A stretch of 64,000 bases of DNA from Aeromicrobium wangtongii (GTDB taxonomy: Bacteria > Actinomycetota > Actinomycetes > Propionibacteriales > Nocardioidaceae), in assembly GCF_024584515.1 (NCBI RefSeq), contig NZ_CP102173.1:3100001-3164000 (forward strand), written 5' to 3'. Below are positions 35,397 to 43,271 of this stretch, piece by piece. Position 1 is the stretch's first letter, and the number at the start of each line of letters is the position of its first letter. The position numbers and the translations under genes are program-made. The notes under the pieces were generated by a model. The model saw nothing but the letters and a program-made list of their open reading frames with translations, had not been told where the DNA came from and made no database searches.

Positions 35397-36386
35397 GTGG
35401 CGGACGACCTGTCGATCGACGCCGTCGCCCGACGCCTCTACGGCCTTCCGGTGGCCGAGTTCACCCAGGCCCGGGACGCGGCGGCCAGGCAGCTCAAGGC
35501 ATCCGGCGACAGCACGGCCGCCGGTCGCGTGAAGAAGTTCCGCAAGCCCGCCGCCGGGGCCCACCTGGTCAACCTGTTGGTGCGTGACGACCCGGCGCTG
35601 GTGGATCAGATCGACGATCTCGGCGACCGGTTGCGGGCCGCGCAGTCCCAGGCCGACGCGGGGCAGCTGCGCGCCCTGGACCAGGAGCGACGCGCGCTGG
35701 TCGGCCGGGCCGTCACGGCCGCGGGTTCGCTCGGTGCCGGTGGGCGCGCCACCGCCGCCTCGCTGCGCGACGTGGAGCAGACCGCGTGGGCAGCCGTCGT
35801 GGACCCCGGAGCCTGCGCGGCACTGCGCGCGGGTCTGCTGGTGCGGCCGTTGTCGCCCGGCGGCTTCGGCTCGGTCGACATCACGGACGCCTCCGCACTG
35901 CCGGTCGACGAGGTGTCCGTGCAACGGAGCCGCCGGGCCGCGCGGACGGCGCCCCAGCCCCCGCGTCGCGGTCGCGCTGACCCGAAGAAGCCGAGCGCCA
36001 CCGCGGCGGACCGCAAGGCCGAGGCCGCGCGCCGGGAGGCCGCAGACAGAAGGGCCGAGGCGCAGCGCCGCGCGCGGGAGGAGGCCCGGGAGGATGCACG
36101 GCGCGACCTGGCCTCGGCGCAGCAGGAGCTGGAGCGCGCCGAGCAGGCGGAGGCCGAGGCCGGGCAAGCGGTCGTCGAGGCCAAGGAACGGGTGGCCGGG
36201 CTCAGGGACGAGCTGGCCGATCTGCGCGATCGCATCTCCGCAGTCGAGCAGGAGCTCCGGGCGGAGAAGTCCGGGCTGCCCGGACGCTCGACGGCTGTGT
36301 GGGCCGCCGAGAAGGCGCGACGCGCGGCCGACGCCGCCGTCGAACGCGCCCGTGAGCGGCTGGCGGAGCTGTCCGGCGACGGCTGA
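35397..36386 (+). CDS. Coiled-coil hypothetical protein
   Basis: A 329-residue protein. The first 160 residues are mixed (RRLYGLPVAEFTQARDAAARQL resembles an actinobacterial family of unknown function). Residues about 185-325 are a highly charged Ala/Arg/Glu coiled coil. GTG start just after the GAF-ANTAR gene, so co-expressed. Cytoplasmic, no signal or membrane segment. Function unknown. Confidence 0.75.
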   Translation: MADDLSIDAVARRLYGLPVAEFTQARDAAARQLKASGDSTAAGRVKKFRKPAAGAHLVNLLVRDDPALVDQIDDLGDRLRAAQSQADAGQLRALDQERRALVGRAVTAAGSLGAGGRATAASLRDVEQTAWAAVVDPGACAALRAGLLVRPLSPGGFGSVDITDASALPVDEVSVQRSRRAARTAPQPPRRGRADPKKPSATAADRKAEAARREAADRRAEAQRRAREEAREDARRDLASAQQELERAEQAEAEAGQAVVEAKERVAGLRDELADLRDRISAVEQELRAEKSGLPGRSTAVWAAEKARRAADAAVERARERLAELSGDG

Positions 36387-36403
36387 GCGACCGGCAGCCG
36401 GGG

Positions 36404-36428
36404 GTTTGGTCGGCTCGGCCACGGGGTA
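36404..36428 (+). promoter_or_regulatory. SigB/SigF-like promoter
   Basis: GTTT-N16-GGGTA on the plus strand. The -10 ends 10 bp before an ATG at 36439, so the transcript would be almost leaderless for that reading frame. Confidence 0.6.
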
Positions 36429-36438
36429 CCTGCCGGCC

Positions 36439-36615
36439 ATGATGACGATGCTCGGCACGATGACGACCACCTCGGTGCTGATCGCGGCAGAAGCCGCGAC
36501 GGCCGCTCGCAGCGCCGCTGCCTCGCGGTTCGGCGCCGGACCACGCGCGTCGCGGTCGTGGCTGCACACTGCGGGCACGACCGGCACCCGCGTCGACTCC
36601 CCCACCGCCCGATGA
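36439..36615 (+). CDS. Possible small Ala/Thr-rich peptide (58 aa)
   Basis: A 58-codon frame beginning MMTMLGTMTTTSV, rich in Ala, Thr and Ser. It starts about 10 bp after a stress-type -10 and ends in an ATGA overlap with the next gene. No domain is visible. Expression is inferred from promoter placement and coupling only. It could be just a leader that lets ribosomes reach the 36612 start. Confidence 0.35.
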   Translation: MMTMLGTMTTTSVLIAAEAATAARSAAASRFGAGPRASRSWLHTAGTTGTRVDSPTAR

Positions 36616-36842
36616 GCGCCGATCGCCAGGACAGCCCCTCCCCGATCCAGCCCACCGTCGCCGAGGTGGATGCCGAGGTGCGCGCCAAGCTGACCGGGCT
36701 GTCGGTCCAGAGCATCGCCACCCAGGCCGAGTCCGCGTTCGCCACGATCGGCGTCCAGCTCGACGGCGAGCAGCTCGCCGCCTACGCCGATGCCGTCAGC
36801 ACCGGCTCAGCGTTCGACATCGAGGACGCTGTCGAGCGCTGA
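36612..36842 (+). CDS. Small hypothetical protein (76 aa)
   Basis: An acidic 76-residue protein; after a Pro/Ser-rich start it is probably helical (VDAEVRAKLTGLSVQSIATQ). No family recognised. The ATG sits in an ATGA overlap with the preceding small frame and no independent Shine-Dalgarno is clear. It may be transcribed from the stress-type promoter at 36404. Its end overlaps the convergent glycosyltransferase gene by 36 bp. Confidence 0.55.
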   Translation: MSADRQDSPSPIQPTVAEVDAEVRAKLTGLSVQSIATQAESAFATIGVQLDGEQLAAYADAVSTGSAFDIEDAVER

Positions 36843-37667
36843 CGCCACGGCGTACGAGCCGTCGGGCCGCCGGGTCACCAGCTCACGCGCCACCAGGGCG
36901 TCGAGCCAGCCCTGCATCGGCCAGCTGCCCCAGCGGCGCCGGAAGATCGTCGCATTGCGCACGATGTCGTCGACGTGCTCGACCGGGGGGCGGCTGACCG
37001 GGTGGTGCTGGTGGAAGGCGTCGGCGCCACCGACCCACGTGAGCGCGATGCCCGCCGACTGCGCCACCCGCCCGAAGTCGGTGTCCTCTCCGCCGTACCC
37101 GACGTACGACTCCTCGAAGCCACCGAGCCGGTGCCAGGTCTGTGCCGACACCGCGAACGACAACGACCAGAACAGGTCGTACCGGTCGTGTCCTCGGTCG
37201 ACCTGTCCCGGAGGCGGGCACGGCCTGGCCCGGTGCGGCTCACCCATGTGGGCGACCTCCTCCAGCCGGTACCCGCCCTCCGGCGGAGGCGGCAGATAGG
37301 TGACTGCCCCGCACACCACGTCGTCGGCGGTCCGTGGATCGGCCAGCACCCGCTCGTAGCTGCCGATCAGCTCGGGTGACGGGATGCAGTCGACGTCCAG
37401 GAAGATCAGCGCCTCGGCGCCTGCCGAGAGAGCCCGGCGGGCGCCGACGTTGCGGGCCCGCGCGAGCGGCAGCCCCCGGTCGTCGCCCTCGACGGACACC
37501 ACGTCGGGGACCGGTGGAGCCGCAGGACGCCACCGCTCGAGCTGCGGATCGTCCATCGCCACCACCACCCGGTGATCGGCGGGACGCCGTGAGGCCGCGA
37601 GCCCTTCGTGCTGCAACAACAGGTGCCCGTGGCGGCCGTGGACGACCGTGACGACCGCGATCCTCAC
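36807..37667 (-). CDS. Family 2 glycosyltransferase (galactosyltransferase-like C-terminus)
   Basis: A 286-residue GT-A fold enzyme. It has the nucleotide-sugar region VTVVHGRHGHL, a DxD metal motif (FLDVDCIPSPELI), and a C-terminal GGFEESYVGYGGEDTDFG motif typical of the Glyco_transf_7C/galactosyltransferase group. Start GTG 37667 overlaps the upstream glycosyltransferase stop as GTGA; the frame further upstream is a shadow. Last of a four-gene glycosyltransferase operon. Acceptor unknown. Confidence 0.82.
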   Translation of the reverse strand: MRIAVVTVVHGRHGHLLLQHEGLAASRRPADHRVVVAMDDPQLERWRPAAPPVPDVVSVEGDDRGLPLARARNVGARRALSAGAEALIFLDVDCIPSPELIGSYERVLADPRTADDVVCGAVTYLPPPPEGGYRLEEVAHMGEPHRARPCPPPGQVDRGHDRYDLFWSLSFAVSAQTWHRLGGFEESYVGYGGEDTDFGRVAQSAGIALTWVGGADAFHQHHPVSRPPVEHVDDIVRNATIFRRRWGSWPMQGWLDALVARELVTRRPDGSYAVASALDSVLDVER

Positions 37668-38671
37668 CGCGACTCCGGCATCGTCGCGCGCGCCTCGGCC
37701 TCGATCAGGGCGGCGGCCCGGGCCGCACCACCGCCGTCGTTCCAGCCCTGCCACTGCAGCCCGTCGAGACCGGCCGCGGAGTCGAGCAGCTCCTCCCAGC
37801 CGGTGGCGGGGAAGCCGCCGCGCACCACGACCGGCCAATGGCCTTCGGCCAGTCCGGCGGCCATGACGTCCTGCTCGCCGAACGGCCGCGGCTGCGGGAT
37901 CACGACCGCGGGGCGCCTGGCGGCGGCGATCTCGGCGATCGCGTTCTGGCCGGCGTGGCTGACGACGACATCGGCGCCGCACAGCAGGTCCCACGGGTCG
38001 TCGACCCAGGCGCCCGGCCCGCCCAGCACCGTCCACTCCCAGCTGGTCGTCTGCTCCATCGCCCGGTCGAGGTGCTCGGCGGTCACGTCCGTGCCGCCGG
38101 CACCGGCCAGGACCACGACGCGCCGCCTCGACGGGCGACCCGCCGCGAGGACGATCGGCCGCCCGTCGAACCGTGACATCCCGCCGACCCGGACCAGCCG
38201 GTCGGACTCCTCATCGACGCCCCGCAGCAGGCGACGCGCCTCGGGGGGCCACACCGCGAGCAACCGGCGCGCGACCGAGTGCACCAGCTGGTGCGCCGGA
38301 TCGCACCGATCACCGGGCAGGACCACCGTCACGACGGGCACGCCGTGCAGGCGGGCGAGCAGCGAGACCTCGACGGAGACGTCCACGACCATGAGCTGGG
38401 GTTCGACATTGGCGATCCAGGCGGACACCTCCGCCATCCGGGCACGCAGCCCACCGTGGTGCTCCGGGACCCAGTGCAGCTGCCCGTGGGCCTGGGCGTC
38501 GACCATCGTGTCGCCGTCGTCGTCGCGCGGCAGCTCGACCCATGGTCCGCGCCAGGCAGGCGGCCTGGGCAGCGAGCTCAGACCCACGACCGGCGTCTCG
38601 AGGGCCGCGGCGATCGCTGTCGCCCGGTGCACGTGGCCCTGTCCGTGGTGGTGCACGTAGTACCCGATCAC
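37664..38671 (-). CDS. GT-B glycosyltransferase, MurG/GT28-like
   Basis: A 335-residue GT-B fold protein. The N-terminus (YYVHHHGQGHVHRA) resembles the Gly-rich GxGH loop of MurG and MGT-type enzymes. The C-terminal nucleotide-sugar site shows DVVVSHAGQNAIAEIAAARRPAVVIP and a PFGEQDVMA motif. The GTG at 38671 is a GTGA overlap with the preceding gene. Likely transfers a sugar to a surface or small-molecule acceptor. Confidence 0.8.
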   Translation of the reverse strand: MIGYYVHHHGQGHVHRATAIAAALETPVVGLSSLPRPPAWRGPWVELPRDDDGDTMVDAQAHGQLHWVPEHHGGLRARMAEVSAWIANVEPQLMVVDVSVEVSLLARLHGVPVVTVVLPGDRCDPAHQLVHSVARRLLAVWPPEARRLLRGVDEESDRLVRVGGMSRFDGRPIVLAAGRPSRRRVVVLAGAGGTDVTAEHLDRAMEQTTSWEWTVLGGPGAWVDDPWDLLCGADVVVSHAGQNAIAEIAAARRPAVVIPQPRPFGEQDVMAAGLAEGHWPVVVRGGFPATGWEELLDSAAGLDGLQWQGWNDGGGAARAAALIEAEARATMPESR

Positions 38672-39729
38672 GCCGCCTCCCCGCCGACCTGCTCGTACAC
38701 CCGCTCGTAGCCGTCGACCATCGGGTCGATGCCGAGCCGGTCGACCGCATGCGCGCGGACCCGCCCGCGGTCCAGCCGGCCGGCGCTGCGCACGGCATCG
38801 GCCAGTGACTGCACGTCGCCGGGCACGGCCAGCGTGCCGCCGACCGGCGCGACGATCTCGGGCATCGCACCGCGGGCGAAGGCTGCCACCGGCGTGCCGC
38901 AGGACATCGCCTCCGCGGCCACCAGCCCGTACGGCTCGTCCCAGGTCGGCGACACGATGGCGACCGCCGAGCCGCCGACCAGCTCACCCAGCTCGTGGCT
39001 CGACAGGTGCCCCGCGTACTCGACGTGGCGATCCAGCAGCGGGGCCACCTCGCGGTCGAAGTAGCCCGGATCGAGGCGTGCCCCCGCCAGCACGAGGTCG
39101 ATCCCTGCGGCCCGGGCTGCGCGGATGGCCAGGTGGGGCGCCTTCTCCGGCACCAGACGTCCGGTCCACACCGCCCGCGGTCCCCCGGGGCCCGGGCTCC
39201 AGCACTGCGTGTCGACGCCGTTGCGGATCACCCGGGCGTCCACGGCGTGCGACCACGCTCGTGCCGTGTGGTCGCTGACCGCCGTGAACGTCACCTCGTC
39301 GCCGGCCAGCGACATCGCCGACTCCAGCCAGGCCAACGGAGGGGTGTGCAGGCTGGAGATCATCGGCACGGCGAGGGCCCGCGCCATCGCGACCGGCAGG
39401 TGGTGCAGCGAGTTGTTGTGGATGACGTCGAACCGCTCCGCTCCCGTGGCGATCAGCTCCAGCATCAGGCGCAGGTACGCGTGGTGCTCCTGCATCCACA
39501 TGCGGGGTGGGGAGCCGACGTCCTGGCGGGCGGCCGCACTGGGCTCGAAGGTGTCGACCTCAAGCTCCTCGACGTTGAGCCGCGGATCGGACCCGGGAGC
39601 GGCGAACAGACTGACGTGGTGCCCCCGGGCGATGAGAGCGGCTGCCAAGGTGGCGGTGTGCGCCTCGAGGCCACCTTGGTACGGCTCACGGACCGGGAAC
39701 CGGCTCGACGCGATGAGGCAGACCCTCAT
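38668..39729 (-). CDS. Family 4 glycosyltransferase
   Basis: A 353-residue GT4-type retaining glycosyltransferase. It has the acceptor loop PYQGGLEAHTATLA, SSLHTPPLAWLE, the donor-site WTGRLVPEKAP and the E-x7-E region EPYGLVAAEAMSCGTPV. Resembles WcaI/GtfB-like proteins annotated near stress genes. Start overlaps the 39726 gene as ATGA. Confidence 0.87.
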   Translation of the reverse strand: MRVCLIASSRFPVREPYQGGLEAHTATLAAALIARGHHVSLFAAPGSDPRLNVEELEVDTFEPSAAARQDVGSPPRMWMQEHHAYLRLMLELIATGAERFDVIHNNSLHHLPVAMARALAVPMISSLHTPPLAWLESAMSLAGDEVTFTAVSDHTARAWSHAVDARVIRNGVDTQCWSPGPGGPRAVWTGRLVPEKAPHLAIRAARAAGIDLVLAGARLDPGYFDREVAPLLDRHVEYAGHLSSHELGELVGGSAVAIVSPTWDEPYGLVAAEAMSCGTPVAAFARGAMPEIVAPVGGTLAVPGDVQSLADAVRSAGRLDRGRVRAHAVDRLGIDPMVDGYERVYEQVGGEAA

Positions 39730-40829
39730 GCGAGCAACGTGTCGTAGAGGGTCCGGTGGGCGAGCGCGGTCTCGTACCGCTGTCGCTCCCGCTCGGCCAC
39801 CGTCACGTGCGAGGGCCGCGAGCGGTGCGCCCGGTGGACCGCCTCGACCAGGGAGTCCTCGTCCCAGCGCTCCTCGTCCATGACGTAGCTGTGCACCGGT
39901 CCCTGCTCGGCGTAGTAGCCGCAGGTGGGTGCGATGACCTGCGTCTCCAGGTCACGACATGCCTCGAGCCATCCCGAGTGCGTCCCGAATCGGTACGGCA
40001 GGACCGAGACGTCGAGCGAGGCCAGGTAGGCCCACAGCTCCTGGTCGTCGAAGTAGTCGTGGACGCGCAGGTCGATGCGGTCACCGTAGGAGCGCACCTG
40101 ATCGGCCAGTCGCCGGTCGTAGCGGGCACCGGCGGTCTCCAGGACGTCCCGGTGCCCGTCCACCTGCACGACGGCGTCGCCGATCTCGTCCGCGGCGCGC
40201 ACCAACGCGGGGAGGACGGCCGCCGGGTCCATGCTGGCGCGCAGGCTCTTGACGTGCAGACCGATCCGGAACGGCACGTGGCGCGTCCGCATCGCCCGCC
40301 ACCGCGCCATGTCGTCCAGCTCGACGACATGGGGATGGCCGATGACCTGCGCCCGGCGTCCCCACCGGTGCCGGATCTGCGCGGCGGCGCCCGGGGTCAG
40401 GGTGATGAGTGCCTGGGCGGCCGGCACCAGCACGTCGAGCTGGGCGTCGTGCTCCTCCCGGCCGGCGTGGTGCGGATTGCGCAGGTCGTGCACGGTCAGG
40501 ACCAGCGGCTTGCCGTGCGCCCCGAGGGCGTCCACCAGGTCGGTCAGCTGCTGCGGGGTCCGCGCGTCGAAGCCGAAGTGGATGTGGAACACGTCGAAGT
40601 CGTCATGGTGCGCGTGCACCCAGTCGGCCTCGAGCATTGCGGGCGGCCACCAGCGGGACTGCGGTGCGGCGCCGGACGGGACGGGGTCCGGAAGCCGGCG
40701 CACGCCGTCGGTGGCGTCTCCCGGTGGCGAGAGGTGACGGACGTACACGTGCGACGAGGGGACGGACGCCACCCGGATCGGAGTGGGTTCGGCATCTCTG
40801 ACGAGCGGGGCCGACAGGTCGGTGGCCAT
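39726..40829 (-). CDS. Glycosyltransferase-like protein (GT-B)
   Basis: A 367-residue protein with a GT-B layout: an N-terminal domain with FDVFHIHFGFDARTP and VLTVHDLRNPHH, and a C-terminal domain with LASLDVSVLPYRFGTHSGWLEACRDLETQVIAPTCGYY. It lacks a clear EX7E motif but the fold pattern is strong. First gene of the four-gene operon; a weak stress-type promoter candidate lies about 60 bp upstream. Confidence 0.75.
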   Translation of the reverse strand: MATDLSAPLVRDAEPTPIRVASVPSSHVYVRHLSPPGDATDGVRRLPDPVPSGAAPQSRWWPPAMLEADWVHAHHDDFDVFHIHFGFDARTPQQLTDLVDALGAHGKPLVLTVHDLRNPHHAGREEHDAQLDVLVPAAQALITLTPGAAAQIRHRWGRRAQVIGHPHVVELDDMARWRAMRTRHVPFRIGLHVKSLRASMDPAAVLPALVRAADEIGDAVVQVDGHRDVLETAGARYDRRLADQVRSYGDRIDLRVHDYFDDQELWAYLASLDVSVLPYRFGTHSGWLEACRDLETQVIAPTCGYYAEQGPVHSYVMDEERWDEDSLVEAVHRAHRSRPSHVTVAERERQRYETALAHRTLYDTLLA

Positions 40830-40886
40830 GGACTGCTGCCTTCTGAAGCGAGCTCAGTGAGCGACCTTCTGCACCCGCCCGCGGGG

Positions 40887-40910
40887 TACCCCGTTGACCG
40901 GGCTCCAATC
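40887..40910 (-). promoter_or_regulatory. Weak SigB/SigF-like promoter of the glycosyltransferase operon
   Basis: The minus strand reads GATT-N15-GGGTA (40910-40887). One mismatch in the -35. Located 58 bp upstream of the first glycosyltransferase start. Confidence 0.35.
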
Positions 40911-40922
40911 ATCGTGGGGCCG

Positions 40923-42131
40923 TCAGGCCTGCTCGTGCTCCTGGCGCAGGCGCTCGCTGCGGATCACCCGGTCGCGGCCCAGGGCCTTGGCCTCGTACAG
41001 GGCCCGGTCCGCCTGCTCGATCGCCTGCGCGAGATCCACGCTGTCGGCCACCGAGGCGATCCCGTAGCTCACGGTGGGGAACGTCATGCCGTTCAGCGTC
41101 GCGGTCTGCCGCAGCCGGGTGCTGATCTCGACCACCACCTGCTCGGCGCGCTCCGGGGTGATGCCGGGCAGGAACAGGATGAACTCCTCGCCGCCGTACC
41201 GGCCCACCAGGTCGGAGGACCGTACGACACCGCGACACGTCGCCGCAAACGCCTGCAGCGCGTAGTCGCCGGCGGGATGGCCATAGGTGTCGTTGACCAG
41301 CTTGAAGTGGTCCAGGTCGGCCAGGACGAGACAGCCGTCGGCGCCCGGGCGGTTCCTGGCCCGGCTGCGCCACTCGGCGGCGGCCTGGCGCATGAACTCC
41401 TGACGGTTGAGCAGTCCCGTCAGCCCGTCCCGCGTCGCCCGGGTGCGCAGCTCCTCGGTCTCCCGCTCGAAGCTCAGCGACGTCATGCCGAAGGAGACGG
41501 TGGCCAGCAGCACCGTCGTGAACAGGGTCGTGACGCCCGAGCCGAAGAACCGCTCGAAGACGTCACCGTCCGGCCCGGAGGTCAGGAACGCGACGGTCCG
41601 TGCCGCGTAGTACGCGCTGAAGGCGGACGCCATGACGGCCATCGTGCGCACGGCCGGGGAGAAGGTGCGCTCACGGCGCAGCAGGACTGCCGCCGCAGGC
41701 CGGACCGACCACAGCTCCCACGACGCCAGCGCGACGGCCGAGGTCATCCAGGCCAGAAAGACGCCTCCCCCGGCCCAGTCGTTGGCGGCCGGATCGTCGA
41801 GCACCGCGGCCAAGAGGGTGCTGCCGGGAGCAACGACGAACAGGGCGGGCAGCACCGGCCGGTCGCGCAACGAGCGCGTGCCTGCCCACACCGCGCACAC
41901 TCCGCCCACCATGAGGGTGCTGCCCAGCGGATTGGCCCAGACCTGGTGCGACGTGCCGTCCAGCACATAGGCCGCCGACCCGCCGATGAACAGCAGGAGG
42001 GCCACGCACCACCACCCGCAGTACGCCGAGCGGCTGGTGCGGTACGCCACGAAGTAGAACAGGACCAGCAGGGTCACCGCGACGACCCCGAACGCCACGC
42101 GCAGGCTCGCCGTGTCCAACACCGCCCGCAC
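40923..42131 (-). CDS. Membrane-bound diguanylate cyclase (GGDEF)
   Basis: A 402-residue protein with about six to seven hydrophobic segments in the first 220 residues, then a GGDEF domain. The active-site motif is GGEEF (GRYGGEEFILFLP), which is catalytically competent. The substrate helix DGLTGLLNRQEF and LVLADLDHFKLVND are intact. It makes cyclic di-GMP from two GTP. No typical RxxD inhibitory site was seen ahead of the motif, though SSDLVGRYGGEEF has SSDL in that place. No EAL domain. Confidence 0.92.
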   Translation of the reverse strand: MRAVLDTASLRVAFGVVAVTLLVLFYFVAYRTSRSAYCGWWCVALLLFIGGSAAYVLDGTSHQVWANPLGSTLMVGGVCAVWAGTRSLRDRPVLPALFVVAPGSTLLAAVLDDPAANDWAGGGVFLAWMTSAVALASWELWSVRPAAAVLLRRERTFSPAVRTMAVMASAFSAYYAARTVAFLTSGPDGDVFERFFGSGVTTLFTTVLLATVSFGMTSLSFERETEELRTRATRDGLTGLLNRQEFMRQAAAEWRSRARNRPGADGCLVLADLDHFKLVNDTYGHPAGDYALQAFAATCRGVVRSSDLVGRYGGEEFILFLPGITPERAEQVVVEISTRLRQTATLNGMTFPTVSYGIASVADSVDLAQAIEQADRALYEAKALGRDRVIRSERLRQEHEQA

Positions 42132-42214
42132 CCTTCACCGCCCCGAAATTGTCGAGACAGTGTGCCACAGATGAAGGCCGGGTCAGCGGTGAACCGCGTC
42201 GTCCGTGGCGGGTC

Positions 42215-42382
42215 TCACTCCGCGACGCTGCGGTACCCGAACGTGATCACGGCCAGCCCGAGCAGCGTGATGACAACTCCCTGAATCCATGCGCTGACCA
42301 GCAGGAACGCCAGTCCGGTGAGGGTGACGGCGAAGCCAACGAGAGTGACCAGGACAGCGGTCCGGGAGTCGATCTTGAGCAT
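42215..42382 (-). CDS. Small membrane protein (55 aa)
   Basis: A 55-residue protein with two hydrophobic segments (about 8-30 and 33-50) and short charged ends. It is read from ATG 42382. No clear Shine-Dalgarno. It is divergent from the hemerythrin-like gene and lies downstream of no obvious partner. Function unknown. Confidence 0.5.
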   Translation of the reverse strand: MLKIDSRTAVLVTLVGFAVTLTGLAFLLVSAWIQGVVITLLGLAVITFGYRSVAE

Positions 42383-42484
42383 GGAGCAAATGTAGGTCGC
42401 GCCACCTGACCGGGGCTCGGAGGCACCTCCGATCCGTTTCCCGGGCTCACGTTTCGTACCCGCCCACGTGGGAAAACCTGGGGC

Positions 42485-43246
42485 ATGTCCGCTCCAGATC
42501 CGCACCCGACACCCACCGACGGCCGCCCCGGCAGTTCCCCGTCGCTGGCCGGCCAGGACGAACGCCGGCTCGGCGGCACACTGAGCGTCCTGGTGCGACA
42601 AAAACGCGACCACGTCGAGCTCGACAGGTTGCTGCACGAGCTTGGCAGCGCGGCGCCGAACGCGCAGGACGATGTCCTGCGTCGCCTGTACCGCCTGGTG
42701 TTCTCACACGCCTTCGCGGAGGAGGCCGTGCTGTGGCCCGTCATCCGGAGGGTCCTGCCCGACGGCGAGGCCCTGACGCTGCAGGTCGAGCGGGAGCACC
42801 AGGAGGTCAACGAGATCGTCACCGAGATCGAGGCGACGGCGGCCGGCTCGGCCGAGCGCCAGCCACTTCTCGACCGGCTCGTCGCGGTGCTGCGCGAGGA
42901 CGTGCGCGACGAGGAGGACGAGCTGCTGCCGCGCCTGCAGGCACGGCTCGACGTCCATCGCCTGCGCGCCCTCGGCCTGGCCTGGGAGACCGTGCGGCGC
43001 ACCGCCCCGACCCGGGCCCATCCGGTCGTCGCGCGCCGCCCTCCCGGCAATGTCCTCGCAGCCGTTCCACTGACCGTGATCGACCGCCTGCGTGACCGCG
43101 TCGACCGCCACATCCAGCACGGTCGCGGTCCGGCGCCGCGCCTCCACGACGCCAGCAGGCTGCTGACGCGTGCCGCGCACGCCGTCGAGCACGCCCCGCT
43201 CCTGCGTCGCGGAGAGGACCCGTCGACCGCGGCGGAGCGGCCCTGA
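42485..43246 (+). CDS. Hemerythrin-like HHE domain protein
   Basis: A 253-residue protein with a central hemerythrin-like four-helix domain (about 38-160). Candidate ligands: HVELDRLLHEL, VFSHAFAEEAVLWPVI, LQVEREHQEVNEIV and VRDEEDELLPRLQ, matching the H/HxxxE/H/HxxxD pattern with Glu in the last helix. A basic Pro/Arg-rich C-terminal region follows. Such proteins bind dioxygen or sense redox/iron in stress regulons. The catalase-region context supports a stress role. Confidence 0.82.
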   Translation: MSAPDPHPTPTDGRPGSSPSLAGQDERRLGGTLSVLVRQKRDHVELDRLLHELGSAAPNAQDDVLRRLYRLVFSHAFAEEAVLWPVIRRVLPDGEALTLQVEREHQEVNEIVTEIEATAAGSAERQPLLDRLVAVLREDVRDEEDELLPRLQARLDVHRLRALGLAWETVRRTAPTRAHPVVARRPPGNVLAAVPLTVIDRLRDRVDRHIQHGRGPAPRLHDASRLLTRAAHAVEHAPLLRRGEDPSTAAERP

Positions 43247-43271
43247 GATCACCGTGAAGGCTGCCCCGGGC

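Noticed and set aside
42431..42478. Stress-type promoters for the hemerythrin-like gene and the 42382 small gene
   Set aside because: On the plus strand the -10 (TCGTA) is poor; on the minus strand GGTT to GGGTA has only 13 bp, too short for the consensus.
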